Shown in pieces: positions 1-9,505 of a stretch of DNA of 64,000 nucleotides. Positions within the stretch are counted from its first letter, which is position 1. Each line of letters begins with the position of its first letter. Under the pieces are notes generated by a model. That model made no database searches, was not told the origin of the DNA, and saw only the letters and a list, made by a program, of their open reading frames with translations. Position numbers and translations under genes: made by a program. Source of the DNA: Nisaea acidiphila (lineage in GTDB: Bacteria > Pseudomonadota > Alphaproteobacteria > Thalassobaculales > Thalassobaculaceae); contig NZ_CP102480.1 of NCBI RefSeq assembly GCF_024662015.1, forward strand, positions 372,001-436,000, written 5' to 3'.

Positions 1-819
1 GCCCGCAACCTCTCACCCGACGATATCGCCGGCATCTCCGGTAACGGCGAGGTCAAGGTCGAAGAGGATCTGCGCGGTCGGATCATGTACTTCTCGCTGA
101 ATCAGGAAATCCCGACGCTGGCGAAGCCGAAGGTTCAGGAAGCCTTCAAGTATCTGGTCGATTACGAAGGCATGGCGAACAGCTTCCTGCGCGGTCAGTA
201 CACCGTGCATCAGGCGTTTTTGCCGCTGACCTATCTCGGCGAACTCAAGGACAAACCCTACAAGCTCGACGTCGCGAAAGCGAAAGCCCTTCTGGCGGAA
301 GCCGGTGAAGCCGATGGGTTCGAGGTGAAGATCTTCGTCCGCAACGCCCAGGAACGTCTGGAAATCGCCCAATCGCTGCAGAATATCTGGGCCCAGGCCG
401 GTATAAAGGCCACGCTCGAAGTCGCCACCGGCAAGCAGACCCTCGGTGTCTACCGCGCGCGCAAGCACGAGATCTATCTCGGCGCCTGGGGCCCGGACTA
501 TCCGGACCCGCACACCAATGCCGACACCTTCGCGCATAACCCGGACAACGCGTTCGAAGCGAAAAACACCGGCAAGCTCGCCTGGCGGAACGCCTGGGAT
601 ATCCCGGCGATGACAAAGGAAACCGAAGCCGCGGTGCAGGAAAGCGACCGCGACACCCGGGCCGAGATGTATCGCAAGATCCAGAAGGATCACCAGATGA
701 CGAGCCCGTTTGTCGTCATGCTGCAGAAAATCGAGCAGACCGGCTTGCGCAAAAATATCTCCGGCTTCTATACCGGCAGCGCCGTGAGTTCCGTCTACTA
801 CTGGACGGTGAAGAAATAA
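1..819 (+). CDS. Peptide-type ABC transporter substrate-binding protein, C-terminal part (cut by window start)
   Basis: The frame is open from base 1, so the 5' end and signal peptide lie outside the window; 272 residues are visible. The sequence (FSLNQEIP, then regions rich in Asp/Tyr/Pro such as GPDYPDPHTN) is typical of the C-terminal lobe of family 5 (DppA/OppA-type) periplasmic binding proteins, which capture peptides, opines or similar solutes. It is followed 21 bp later by two permease and two ATPase genes on the same strand, forming a complete five-gene importer operon. The substrate cannot be told from sequence. Confidence 0.9.
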   Translation, partial: ARNLSPDDIAGISGNGEVKVEEDLRGRIMYFSLNQEIPTLAKPKVQEAFKYLVDYEGMANSFLRGQYTVHQAFLPLTYLGELKDKPYKLDVAKAKALLAEAGEADGFEVKIFVRNAQERLEIAQSLQNIWAQAGIKATLEVATGKQTLGVYRARKHEIYLGAWGPDYPDPHTNADTFAHNPDNAFEAKNTGKLAWRNAWDIPAMTKETEAAVQESDRDTRAEMYRKIQKDHQMTSPFVVMLQKIEQTGLRKNISGFYTGSAVSSVYYWTVKK

Positions 820-840
820 CCTTCGGGAAAAAGCTGCCGA

Positions 841-1902
841 ATGGCACTCAACACATCTGACATCGCAGGGAGAGGGGCACTGTCCCTCTCCCCGCGTTTC
901 TTGCGGGCCGTCATCCGAACCGCGATCACTGTGGCCGTCACCTTCGTCGGGCTCCTCTTCGTCACGTTCATCATCGGCCGTGTCATGCCGATCGACCCGG
1001 TTCTTGCCGTGGTCGGCGACAAGGCGAGCGAGGAGATCTATCAGGCCGCGCGCAAGGCGATGGGTCTGGACCAGCCCCTCTATGTCCAGTTCCTCTATTA
1101 TTTGCGGGACGTCTTCCAGGGCGATCTCGGGATGTCTCTACTGACTTCCCGTCCGGTTTCCGAAGACATCGCCCGTGTCTTTCCGGCGACCCTCGAGCTG
1201 GCCACGATCGCAACCCTGTTCGGCGTCGTTTTCGGCATTCCGATGGGGGTCGTCGCGGCCGTCAACCAGGGCCGTTGGCCGGATCAGCTGGTCCGTGTCC
1301 TCGGTCTCTTCGGCTATTCCATGCCGGTATTCTGGCTCGGCCTGATCGGCCTACTGGTCTTCTATGGCGTGCTCGGCTGGGTCGGCGGACCGGGCCGGCT
1401 CGATATCTTTTATGAGGACATGATCCCGAGCGTGACCGGCGTAATCCTGATCGACAGCCTGATCGCGGGCGATTTCGAGATCTTCTCGAATGCGCTCTCG
1501 CACATCATTCTGCCCGCCTCGGTCCTCGGTTACTACTCGATCGCCTATATCAGCCGCATGACCCGCAGCTTCATGCTGGAGCAGCTGAGCCAGGAATACA
1601 TCACCACCGCCCGCGTAAAAGGCATTTCGGAGACGCAGGTGATCTGGCGCCACGCCCTCGGCAACGTGATGGTCCCGCTGATCACCGTGATCGCGCTCTC
1701 CTATGCCCAGCTTCTCGAGGGCTCGGTGCTGACCGAGACCGTCTTCGCCTGGCCCGGTCTCGGTTTCTACATCACCACCGCCCTGCTTTCCGCCGACATG
1801 AACGCGGTGCTCGGCGGCACCATCGTGGTCGGCGCCGTTTTCGTCGGCCTCAATCTTCTCTCCGACCTGCTCTACCGGCTCGTCGATCCGCGCGCCCGCT
1901 AG
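841..1902 (+). CDS. ABC transporter permease, DppB/OppB type
   Basis: 353 residues. An N-terminal membrane segment lies at about residues 20-48, followed by an extracytoplasmic stretch and five further hydrophobic segments. The cytoplasmic EAA loop that contacts the ATPases is visible near residue 253 (EYITTARVKG). It would form the first half of the inner-membrane channel for the importer encoded here. The N-terminal extension before the first membrane segment is about 20 residues longer than in DppB. It sits directly after the binding-protein gene and 13 bp before the second permease gene. Confidence 0.92.
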   Translation: MALNTSDIAGRGALSLSPRFLRAVIRTAITVAVTFVGLLFVTFIIGRVMPIDPVLAVVGDKASEEIYQAARKAMGLDQPLYVQFLYYLRDVFQGDLGMSLLTSRPVSEDIARVFPATLELATIATLFGVVFGIPMGVVAAVNQGRWPDQLVRVLGLFGYSMPVFWLGLIGLLVFYGVLGWVGGPGRLDIFYEDMIPSVTGVILIDSLIAGDFEIFSNALSHIILPASVLGYYSIAYISRMTRSFMLEQLSQEYITTARVKGISETQVIWRHALGNVMVPLITVIALSYAQLLEGSVLTETVFAWPGLGFYITTALLSADMNAVLGGTIVVGAVFVGLNLLSDLLYRLVDPRAR

Positions 1903-1915
1903 CAGGACTTCGAAC

Positions 1916-2845
1916 ATGACCGCAGAAGCAGCTCCCTCTTCCGTACCCGGGCTCAAGGCCTGGCTGACCACCGATACGCCGGAATCGCGCTGGCAGGCCC
2001 GGATGGTCCAGTTCTATCTCGGCTGGCTGTCGCTCTCGCGCAACCCGCTGGCCATGGTCGGATTGGGCATTCTCGTCGCCCTGATCCTGCTCTCGGCGCT
2101 GGCGCCCTGGATCGCGCCGCACGACCCGCTGGCGCAAAATCTCCAGAACCGCCTGCTGCCTCCCGGCAGCCCCGGACATTTATTCGGCACCGACGAACTC
2201 GGCCGCGACATCCTGAGCCGGATCATCCACGGCGCCAGCATTACGCTTTACATAGTGGCCCTGGTGGCGGCGACAGCACCGGTGCTCGGCCTCGTCATCG
2301 GCACGCTAGCCGGATACGCCGGCGGCTGGGTCGATACCGTGCTGATGCGTCTGACGGATATCTTCCTCGCCTTCCCGCGCCTCGTGCTTGCGCTCGCCTT
2401 CGTCGCCGCGCTCGGCCCCGGGATCGAGAACGCGGTGCTCGCCATCGCCATCACCTCCTGGCCGCCTTACGCACGCCTCGCCCGGGCCGAGACCCTGACG
2501 ATCCGCAACCAGGACTTCATCAGCGCGATCCGTCTGCAGGGCGCCTCGCCCGCGCGCATCATCGCAGGTCACGTGGTGCCGCTCTGTCTCTCCTCGGTCA
2601 TCGTCCGCGTCACCCTCGATATGGCCGGCATCATCCTGACCGCCGCCGGCCTCGGTTTCCTCGGCCTCGGCGCACAACCGCCGATCCCCGAATGGGGTGC
2701 GATGATCTCCGCCGGCCGGAAGTTTCTTCTCGACCAGTGGTGGGTCGCCACGATGCCGGGCCTCGCCATCTTCATCGTCAGCCTCGGCTTCAATCTGCTC
2801 GGCGACGGTCTGCGCGACATTCTCGATCCGAGGAGCGGCCAATGA
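1916..2845 (+). CDS. ABC transporter permease, DppC/OppC type
   Basis: 309 residues. It has the OppC-type N-terminal segment (residues 42-65 hydrophobic), the conserved GTDELGRDILSR motif after it, and an EAA loop (DFISAIRLQGAS). Family knowledge says it pairs with the DppB-type permease. Its TGA stop overlaps the ATG of the next ATPase gene (ATGA at 2842-2845), so translation is probably coupled. Confidence 0.92.
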   Translation: MTAEAAPSSVPGLKAWLTTDTPESRWQARMVQFYLGWLSLSRNPLAMVGLGILVALILLSALAPWIAPHDPLAQNLQNRLLPPGSPGHLFGTDELGRDILSRIIHGASITLYIVALVAATAPVLGLVIGTLAGYAGGWVDTVLMRLTDIFLAFPRLVLALAFVAALGPGIENAVLAIAITSWPPYARLARAETLTIRNQDFISAIRLQGASPARIIAGHVVPLCLSSVIVRVTLDMAGIILTAAGLGFLGLGAQPPIPEWGAMISAGRKFLLDQWWVATMPGLAIFIVSLGFNLLGDGLRDILDPRSGQ

Positions 2846-3705
2846 GCGACCCGCTTCTGACGGTCGACGACCTTTCTGTCCGCTTCCACACCCGTACCGG
2901 CATTGTCGACGCGGTGCGCAATATCAGCTTCTCGGTCGGCCGGGAGAAGGTCGGAATCGTCGGCGAGTCCGGCTCCGGCAAGACCATGACCGGGCGCTCC
3001 GTCCTGCGCCTGATCCGCCCGCCGGGGGTCGTGACGGCGAAGCGGATGGAGTTCGACGGCAGGGACTTGCTGAAGCTCTCCGAGAAGGAGATGCGGCAGA
3101 TCCGCGGCGACCGGATCTCCATGGTCATGCAGGATCCGAAGTATTCCCTGAACCCGGTGATGACCATCGGCGAGCAGATCGCCGAGGCTTACCGGGTGCA
3201 CACCGGTGCTTCGAAACGCGAAGCCAAGGAGCGCGCACTGGAAATGCTCGCAGCGGTGAAGATCCGCGACCCGGAACGGGTCCTCGGACTCTATCCGCAC
3301 GAGGTCTCCGGCGGCATGGGCCAGCGCATCATGATCGCAATGATGCTGATCCCCGATCCCGACCTGATGATCGCCGACGAGCCGACCTCGGCGCTCGATG
3401 TAACCGTGCAGATGCAGGTGCTGGCGATTATCGACGATCTCGTGACTCAGCGCGGCATGGGGCTGATGTTCGTCTCGCACGATCTCAATCTCGTCGCCTC
3501 TTTCTGCGACCGGGTGATCATCATGTATGCGGGCCAGATCGTTGAGACCTGCAAGGCGAGCGAGCTCGACCAGGCGAAACACCCCTATACCCGCGGGCTG
3601 CTGAACTCCCTGCCCCGGCTCGACCGCGAACCCGGCCCGCTCCCTATGCTGGAGCGACAGGAGAGCTGGAAGACGGAGCCCGGCGTCGATGCCTATTTCA
3701 AGTGA
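2842..3705 (+). CDS. Peptide-type ABC transporter ATPase, DppD/OppD type
   Basis: 287 residues from the ATG that overlaps the upstream permease stop; the frame is open further upstream but has no better start. It shows Walker A (GESGSGKT), an ABC signature written VSGGMGQR instead of the usual LSGGQRQR, Walker B (LMIADEPTSALD) and the H-loop (SHDLNL). It energises the importer together with the next ATPase. The C-terminal oligopeptide-type extension is short. Confidence 0.92.
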   Translation: MSDPLLTVDDLSVRFHTRTGIVDAVRNISFSVGREKVGIVGESGSGKTMTGRSVLRLIRPPGVVTAKRMEFDGRDLLKLSEKEMRQIRGDRISMVMQDPKYSLNPVMTIGEQIAEAYRVHTGASKREAKERALEMLAAVKIRDPERVLGLYPHEVSGGMGQRIMIAMMLIPDPDLMIADEPTSALDVTVQMQVLAIIDDLVTQRGMGLMFVSHDLNLVASFCDRVIIMYAGQIVETCKASELDQAKHPYTRGLLNSLPRLDREPGPLPMLERQESWKTEPGVDAYFK

Positions 3706-3715
3706 GAGCGGTCCG

Positions 3716-4498
3716 ATGGCCCTGATCAGCATTACCGACCTCGATGTCCGCTTCGGCTCCGGCGACGAGACCGTGCATGCTGTCCGCGGCGCGTCCTTCA
3801 CGGTCGCCGAGGGCGAGACCTTCGGGCTGGTCGGCGAGTCCGGCTCCGGCAAGTCCACCGTGCTGCGGGCCATGAGCGGGCTCAACCCGAACTGGACCGG
3901 CGAGATCGAGATCGGCGGCCAGAGGCTCGGCGCGGTGCGCGGAAAAACCTTCTACAAGAACGTCCAGATGGTCTTCCAGGATCCCTACGGCTCGCTGCAT
4001 CCGCGCCATACCGTGGACCGGATCCTGAGCGAGCCCTGCCAGATCCATGGCATGACGGACATCGAGGAGCGAGTGCAGGATGTCCTCGTCGCCGTCGGTC
4101 TCGGTCCCACCTTCCGGTTCCGCTTCCCGCACCAGCTATCCGGCGGACAGCGCCAGCGTGTCGCCATTGCACGGGCCCTGATTCTGGAGCCGGAGATCAT
4201 GCTCCTCGACGAGCCGACATCGGCGCTCGACGTTTCCGTGCAGGCCGAAATCCTGAACCTGCTTCAGAAGCTCAAAGAGGAGCGCGGCCTGACCTTTCTT
4301 CTGGTCAGCCACGATCTCGCCGTCATTTCCCATATGTGCGATGGGCTGGCAGTGATGAATGCGGGGCGGATTGTCGAGGAAATGAGTGTCGCCCAGCTCA
4401 GGGCGTCGGAGCCAAGGGAGGCCTATACCCGGCAGTTGCTACGCGCCAGCATGGGCTATGACCGCGAAGCTGCGGCGAACATGGAATCGTTCGATTGA
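3716..4498 (+). CDS. Peptide-type ABC transporter ATPase, DppF/OppF type
   Basis: 260 residues from ATG 3716, preceded by a GAGAG stretch; an in-frame start nine codons upstream would overlap the previous gene and is less likely. Walker A (GESGSGKST), signature (LSGGQRQRVAIARAL), Walker B (IMLLDEPTSALD) and H-loop (SHDLAV) are all intact. As last gene of the importer operon it forms the ATPase heterodimer with the preceding protein. No terminator hairpin is obvious before the next gene. Confidence 0.92.
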   Translation: MALISITDLDVRFGSGDETVHAVRGASFTVAEGETFGLVGESGSGKSTVLRAMSGLNPNWTGEIEIGGQRLGAVRGKTFYKNVQMVFQDPYGSLHPRHTVDRILSEPCQIHGMTDIEERVQDVLVAVGLGPTFRFRFPHQLSGGQRQRVAIARALILEPEIMLLDEPTSALDVSVQAEILNLLQKLKEERGLTFLLVSHDLAVISHMCDGLAVMNAGRIVEEMSVAQLRASEPREAYTRQLLRASMGYDREAAANMESFD

Positions 4499-4545
4499 AC
4501 GATCCGTTCACCAAGCGTTTACAGATACGCGGCTAGCATACTCCG

Positions 4546-5034
4546 ATGCGCAGCTACGCCCCTACAGATATCCCGGTCTCCTGGACCAACGGCGGTCATC
4601 TTTTCATCGGACCGATTCCGCCGGACGAGAACGCGATCCGCGAAATCGTGGAGAGCGGTTACGACACCGTCGTGACCCTGGCCACGGACACGGAGCTCGC
4701 CGAGCTCGGCTGTCCCGGCATGCAGGACGCCTTCCTGCGCCACGGCGTCAACTGGACCCATTTCCCGATCGCGGATTTCGACATCCCGGGCGAAGCCGAA
4801 ACGAAGGCCTGGCGCTCTATCGAAACTCTGCTCGTTCAACGCCTGAAACACGGCGGCCGGATCATGATCCATTGCCGCGCCGGTTTCGGCCGCAGCGGCA
4901 TGATCGCGGCGCGCCTGCTGATCGCCTGCGGCAGCGATCCCGACCTTGCCGTCGCGACCGTTCGCGCCGCCCGCCCGGGGGCGATCGAAACGCCGGCGCA
5001 GCTCGACTGGGCCAAGAGCGCCGGCGCCATCTGA
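4546..5034 (+). CDS. Dual-specificity/tyrosine phosphatase-like protein
   Basis: 162 residues. The active-site loop HCRAGFGRSG fits the C-x5-R P-loop of cysteine-dependent phosphatases, and an upstream Asp-containing stretch (HFPIADFDIPGE) is in the place of the general-acid loop. Bacterial members of this CDKN3/DSP-like group often have unknown substrates. It starts 47 bp after the ABC operon and could be read through from it. No membrane segment or signal peptide is seen, so the protein is presumably cytoplasmic. Confidence 0.82.
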   Translation: MRSYAPTDIPVSWTNGGHLFIGPIPPDENAIREIVESGYDTVVTLATDTELAELGCPGMQDAFLRHGVNWTHFPIADFDIPGEAETKAWRSIETLLVQRLKHGGRIMIHCRAGFGRSGMIAARLLIACGSDPDLAVATVRAARPGAIETPAQLDWAKSAGAI

Positions 5035-5039
5035 CGCGC

Positions 5040-5393
5040 TTAGAGTGCCGCGATCGCCATGATCTCGACGGTGAATTTCGGGCTGGCGAGACGCGGCGAC
5101 TCGACACAGGCCCGGCACGGCGTGCTCCCCGGCACGACCCAGGCGTCCCAGACAGCATTCATTTCGGCGAAATCGTCCATCGAATTCAGCCAAATCGTGG
5201 CAGTGAGCAGCTTCGACTTGTCGGTGCCGGCTTCCGCAAGCAAGGCATCCAGAGCCGCCAGAATGTCTTTGGTCTGATCCGCGACGCTGGCGCCCGGCGC
5301 ATTCTGGGCTACCTGACCCGCCGTGTAGACCGTGTCGCCATGGACGACCACCTGGCTCATCCGTTCACCCGTGCGATAGCGCGTGATTCCCAT
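5040..5393 (-). CDS. RidA/YjgF family enamine/imine deaminase-like protein
   Basis: 117 residues. The whole protein matches the RidA fold signature: GDTVYTAGQVA near the N-terminus, DQTKDILAALDALLAEAG in the middle, and a C-terminal CRACVES segment holding the Arg that binds the carboxylate in active RidA proteins. RidA removes reactive 2-aminoacrylate-type enamines made by PLP enzymes; subfamilies differ in substrate, so the exact one is open. It is convergent with the phosphatase gene, with only 5 bp between the stops. Confidence 0.88.
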   Translation of the reverse strand: MGITRYRTGERMSQVVVHGDTVYTAGQVAQNAPGASVADQTKDILAALDALLAEAGTDKSKLLTATIWLNSMDDFAEMNAVWDAWVVPGSTPCRACVESPRLASPKFTVEIMAIAAL

Positions 5394-5600
5394 ATCCTTC
5401 GCTCCTCAAGCGTTGAAAGAAGCCGCAGCATAGTGGCCGGGCGCACCCTGCGCATAGCGTCATCCGCCGATCTCACCCGTGCCACGGCGGGAACAGCGGA
5501 GGGAGACATTGGAGGATTGCAATGCCGGCCCCGACCCGGCTTAATCGGGCCGAAATAAGCGGGGACGGCCCCGCATGGGGAGCGAAAGATAAGCGGGAAA

Positions 5601-6635
5601 ATGGAAGCGGACACGCGCACCGCGCTGGCCGATTGGCTGCGCGCCGAAACAGGCGCCGACATGCTCAAGATAGAAGGGGCGAAAATGCTCTCCGGCGGGG
5701 CGATCCAGGAGAATTGGTTGCTGGAGCTAACGGTCTCGGGCGGGCGGCTCGACGGCATGGAGCGTGCCGTGCTTCGCACCGACGCCGCTTCCGGCGTGGA
5801 CGAGAGCCATGGACGGCCGGAGGAATTCCGGTTGCTCACCGCCGGGTTCGAAGCCGGCATGACCGTGCCCGAACCGCTTGTCCTGGAAGAGACCGGCGAG
5901 GTGACCGGCAAGCCATTCTATGTCATGCGAGCGGCCACTGGGACCGCGAACCCGCGCCACCTGACCCGAGACGCGGCGATGGACCCATTGCGCGGCGATT
6001 TGGCACGGCAGATCGGCCGCGAAATGGCGAGGCTCCATACCATTCGGGCTCCACGCCCCGAGCTCGCTTTTCTCGGCGCTCCGCCGGCGGATTCCGCTGC
6101 GGAACGGATCGCGGAACTGTACGGCTTTCTGGACAGCCTTCCGAAGGCCTATCCCGCGCTCGAATGGGGCCTGCGCTGGTTGGAACTGAACAAACCGGCG
6201 CCGGGAGCGCCCGCGCTCTGCCATCGCGATTTCCGCACCGGCAACTATATGGTTGCGGACGGCCACCTGACGGCCGTGCTCGACTGGGAGTTCGCCGGCT
6301 GGAGCGACCCGCTCGAGGATATCGGATGGTTCTGCGCCCGCTGCTGGCGCTTCGGCATGGACGACCGCGAGGCCGGAGGAATCGGCGCCCGGGCCGATCT
6401 CTATGCCGGCTACGAGGAGGCCGCCGGCGCGCCGCTCGACTGGGCTCAGGTCCCGTTCTGGGAGGTCCTCGCTACCGTACGCTGGGGCACCATCGCCTTG
6501 CTCCAGGGAGAGCGGCACAATTCCGGCGGCGAGCGCTCTATCGAACTCGCGCTCACCGGGCGCAAAGCGGCGGAGATGGAACTGGACGTGCTGCAGCAGG
6601 TCGCGGCGATTGAGTGGAGCAAATCGGATGCATGA
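5601..6635 (+). CDS. Phosphotransferase (APH/choline-kinase-like) family protein
   Basis: 344 residues. The catalytic loop LCHRDFRTGNYMV contains the HxDxxxxN pattern, and LDWEFAG provides the metal-binding Asp after it, as in aminoglycoside/choline kinase folds. In alphaproteobacteria, similar proteins are often found beside acyl-CoA metabolism genes and are annotated only by fold. The next gene starts inside its 3' end (ATG 6628), so the two are coupled. Resistance to an aminoglycoside should not be assumed. Confidence 0.85.
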   Translation: MEADTRTALADWLRAETGADMLKIEGAKMLSGGAIQENWLLELTVSGGRLDGMERAVLRTDAASGVDESHGRPEEFRLLTAGFEAGMTVPEPLVLEETGEVTGKPFYVMRAATGTANPRHLTRDAAMDPLRGDLARQIGREMARLHTIRAPRPELAFLGAPPADSAAERIAELYGFLDSLPKAYPALEWGLRWLELNKPAPGAPALCHRDFRTGNYMVADGHLTAVLDWEFAGWSDPLEDIGWFCARCWRFGMDDREAGGIGARADLYAGYEEAAGAPLDWAQVPFWEVLATVRWGTIALLQGERHNSGGERSIELALTGRKAAEMELDVLQQVAAIEWSKSDA

Positions 6636-7047
6636 GGCCCCGAGCCGTAAGGCGCTGATCGAAACAGCGCTGGAGTCCTTCCAGGCGGAGATCCTTCCCG
6701 ATCTTGCCGGCGACCGGAAGTATCTCGGCCTGATGATCGCGAGCGCGCTCGCAATGGCCGTTCGTGAGCTTGAGACAGACGGGGACGGGTCGGCAGCCCG
6801 CCGGGTGCTCGACGCCTTCGCCGCGCTCTACGGCGAAGACAACGTCGCGCGTGCCGGAGCAGACATGGAAGCACGGATCGACGAACTTTGCCGCGATCTC
6901 TCCAGGGAACTCCGGGACGGCCTCTATGACGCTGATCTCACCGGTCCGGTAATTGAGGTCCTGACCGTCCTGACGGAAGAAAAACTGAAACTCTCGAACC
7001 CGAAATTCCTCGCCGCGCGCGAATACTCGCAGCCCACACCGAACTGA
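6628..7047 (+). CDS. Small helical protein, DUF6285-like partner of the phosphotransferase
   Basis: 139 residues starting at an ATG that overlaps the last eight bases of the phosphotransferase gene. The sequence is mainly helical and soluble and resembles the DUF6285 proteins that commonly follow this type of phosphotransferase; the assignment is from memory of that pairing. No catalytic motif is visible. Tight overlap suggests the two proteins work together, but no function is known to me. Confidence 0.7.
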   Translation: MHEAPSRKALIETALESFQAEILPDLAGDRKYLGLMIASALAMAVRELETDGDGSAARRVLDAFAALYGEDNVARAGADMEARIDELCRDLSRELRDGLYDADLTGPVIEVLTVLTEEKLKLSNPKFLAAREYSQPTPN

Positions 7048-7243
7048 GTGATGCAAAAATCAGACTCAAAGCCAGATAAAAATTCGGATTAAGCAAACGC
7101 CATACATTTCTAATTTTATGACATTTTCCGTAATTTGATCCACCTCAGCTTCCAGATGGAAGCGAATCCTTTCTGATGCGAATCGGCCACAGATTCCCGA
7201 CCAACGCTCCGAAGTCCGTGCAAAGAAGACACTCCCGACTGAA

Positions 7244-7681
7244 TCAGGATATCGCCCGATTGACGTAATCTTCGTAACTCGGAACCGCGCGCTCATATGC
7301 GCCGTCGAAATACGCACTCGTGAGCACGAAATCGGCACTCGCCTGATTGCAGGCCAGCACGACATTGTAGAGCGTACAGAGTCGGACCAGCGCCTTCACG
7401 TCGACATCGTGCGGCATGGTCGTCATCGGGTCGGTGAAGAAGATCAGGATATCGAGACCGCCGTCGGCGATCAGCGCCCCCATCTGCTGATCGCCGCCGA
7501 GCGGCCCGCTCTTGAATCGGCGGACCGGGATACCGGTCTCCTTCTCGATCATCCGTCCGGTCGTGCCGGTTGCGAACAGTTCATGGCCGCCGAACTTCCC
7601 GGCATGAGCCCGGACGAATTCTCTCAATGCGCGCTTGCGCGCGTCATGCGCGATCAGTCCGATCCGCTTCTTCGCCTGCAT
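7244..7681 (-). CDS. mgsA: Methylglyoxal synthase
   Basis: 145 residues. It converts dihydroxyacetone phosphate to methylglyoxal and phosphate, a bypass of lower glycolysis. The family core is clear: IGLIAHDARK at the N-terminus, LFATGTTGRMIE (phosphate loop), the GGDQQMGALI segment, and FFTDPMTTMPHDVDVKAL. ATG 7681 was chosen because GGAG lies eight bases upstream and MQAKKRIGLIAHD matches usual starts; the frame is open for 12 more codons. It stands alone between opposite-strand genes. Confidence 0.93.
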   Translation of the reverse strand: MQAKKRIGLIAHDARKRALREFVRAHAGKFGGHELFATGTTGRMIEKETGIPVRRFKSGPLGGDQQMGALIADGGLDILIFFTDPMTTMPHDVDVKALVRLCTLYNVVLACNQASADFVLTSAYFDGAYERAVPSYEDYVNRAIS

Positions 7682-7800
7682 GCAATCCGCTCCCCGGTTC
7701 GGCCCGATAATTTCCAAATGCGCGCTACACTGTCCTCCCCGGCCCCGCTAGGCTGCAAGAAAAAGCACTAAAGAAAACAACTGATATAGGACGGGAGGAC

Positions 7801-8493
7801 ATGTCCGATATTACCGAATCCGATCTGCAGAAGCTGACGGAGTGGGATACCCCCACGATCTGCAACGGTCTTGAAGTCGTCACGCCGGAACGCCGCACCA
7901 TCGGCTTCACCACCATGCCGCTGGTCGCGCTCGACCCGTCCCTGCCGCCGATCTGCGGTTATGCCCGCACCGCCACAATGCGTGCCGTTACACCGCCGCA
8001 GGGCGATGCGAAGGCGCACCGGGCCGCCTATTACACCTATGTCGCCGAAGGGCCCGGCCCGCGCATCGTCGTGCTGCAGGATCTCGATCCGGAACCCGGT
8101 TTCGGCGCCTTCTGGGGCGAGGTGAACACCACCGTCCACAAGGGGCTCGGCTGCCTCGGCTGCGTCACCAACGGTTCCTTCCGCGATATCGACGCCTCCG
8201 CCAAGGGCTTTCAGATCCTCGGCGGCAAGGTCGGCCCGAGTCACGGCTGGGTGCACCCGGTAGATTTCGGCGTGCCGGTGAATATCGGCGGCATGGCGGT
8301 CAATCACGGCGACATCATCCATGCCGACAGGCACGGAGCGGTCGTGGTTCCTGCCGAAGCGGTGAAAAAACTGCCCGAGGCCATCGCGATGCTGGAGCGG
8401 CGCGAGAAGGTCATCCTCGATGCGGCCAAGGCGCCCGATTTCGATATCGACAAGCTGAAGGCCGCAATGGCCGGTGCCGCCGAGATCCACTGA
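7801..8493 (+). CDS. RraA-like / HMG-type aldolase family protein
   Basis: 230 residues with a strong ribosome binding site (GGGAGGAC directly before the ATG). The RraA fold core is visible: TPTICNGLEVV near the N-terminus, GCLGCVTNGSFRDI in the middle (Gly-rich site with the R-D pair used by 4-hydroxy-4-methyl-2-oxoglutarate aldolases and oxaloacetate decarboxylases), and HADRHGAVVVP. It opens an operon with a D-2-hydroxyacid dehydrogenase, an HpaI-type aldolase and an Ldh2-type dehydrogenase, which favours a catabolic aldolase over an RNase E regulator. Confidence 0.85.
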   Translation: MSDITESDLQKLTEWDTPTICNGLEVVTPERRTIGFTTMPLVALDPSLPPICGYARTATMRAVTPPQGDAKAHRAAYYTYVAEGPGPRIVVLQDLDPEPGFGAFWGEVNTTVHKGLGCLGCVTNGSFRDIDASAKGFQILGGKVGPSHGWVHPVDFGVPVNIGGMAVNHGDIIHADRHGAVVVPAEAVKKLPEAIAMLERREKVILDAAKAPDFDIDKLKAAMAGAAEIH

Positions 8494-8518
8494 CCCCTCC
8501 CGCCCGAAGAGATCCGAA

Positions 8519-9490
8519 ATGAAGAACAAGTTCCATGTGCTTGTGCCGGACAAGCTGAATCCCGCCGGCCAGTCGCTCTTTGATGCGCGCGACGATATCG
8601 AGACCACGACGCTGCACTTCCCGACCGAGGACGAACTGGTCGCTGCCGCGGCAACCTGCGATGCGATCGCGGTGCAGACCACGAAGATCCCACGCCGGGT
8701 GATCGAGGCGGCGCCGAACCTGAAGGTCGTCTCCCGGCACGGCGTCGGGTACGATTCCGTCGATGTCGAAGCCTTGACCGAACGGGGCATCCCGCTCTGC
8801 GTTGCCGCCTCCTCCAACATGGTCTCGGTGGCGGAGCACACGCTCTATTTCATCCTCGCGCTTGCGAAGAAAAGCGTCGAATTCGATCACGCCACCCGGA
8901 ATGACAATTTCTGGATCAAGCGCCAGATGGGCGCCCAGGACATCGCCGAGAAGTCCCTGCTGATCGTCGGTTTCGGACGCATCGGCACGCGCGTCGCGAA
9001 GCGCGCTCTCGCCTTCGACATGAAGGTCTCGGTGCTCGATCCCTATATCGAGGACGACACGATCAAGGCGGCGGGGTGCACGCCGGTCTCCAATCTGGAC
9101 GCAGTGCTGCCGCAGATGGATTTCGTCTCCCTGCACTGTCCGAAGAGCGCCGAGACCGTGAACTTGATCGGAAAGGCCCAGCTCGCGGCTATGAAGCCGA
9201 CGGCGCACCTGATCAACACCGCGCGCGGAGGGATGATCGACGAGGCCGCGCTCTACGACGCCCTCACCTCCGGCGACATCGCCGGAGCGGGTATCGACGT
9301 CTTCGCGGTCGAGCCGCCGAAGCCGGAGCATCCGCTGTTCCAGCTCGACAATATCATGGTCAGCCCACACAGCGCCGGGGTGACGGAACAGTCGATCCTG
9401 CGCATGGCCTACCAGACGGCGGAGAACGTGCTGAACGTGCTCGACGGCAAACCGGACCCGAACGTCGCCATCAACAAAGAAGTGCTCTGA
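8519..9490 (+). CDS. D-2-hydroxyacid dehydrogenase (phosphoglycerate-dehydrogenase-like)
   Basis: 323 residues from ATG 8519. The Rossmann motif GFGRIGTRVAKRA lies near residue 150. The catalytic triad positions follow in order: Arg in NTARGGMIDE, Glu in DVFAVEPP, and His in VSPHSAG. It should interconvert a 2-hydroxyacid and a 2-ketoacid with NAD(P). The lack of an ACT domain and the context of aldolases argue against a serine-biosynthetic SerA. Confidence 0.88.
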   Translation: MKNKFHVLVPDKLNPAGQSLFDARDDIETTTLHFPTEDELVAAAATCDAIAVQTTKIPRRVIEAAPNLKVVSRHGVGYDSVDVEALTERGIPLCVAASSNMVSVAEHTLYFILALAKKSVEFDHATRNDNFWIKRQMGAQDIAEKSLLIVGFGRIGTRVAKRALAFDMKVSVLDPYIEDDTIKAAGCTPVSNLDAVLPQMDFVSLHCPKSAETVNLIGKAQLAAMKPTAHLINTARGGMIDEAALYDALTSGDIAGAGIDVFAVEPPKPEHPLFQLDNIMVSPHSAGVTEQSILRMAYQTAENVLNVLDGKPDPNVAINKEVL

Positions 9491-9505
9491 AGGGAAGGAT
9501 GCCAC

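Noticed and set aside
5601-6635. Aminoglycoside resistance gene
   Set aside because: The fold is APH-like, but this branch of phosphotransferases in alphaproteobacteria is not linked to resistance, and the neighbour is a DUF6285-like gene.
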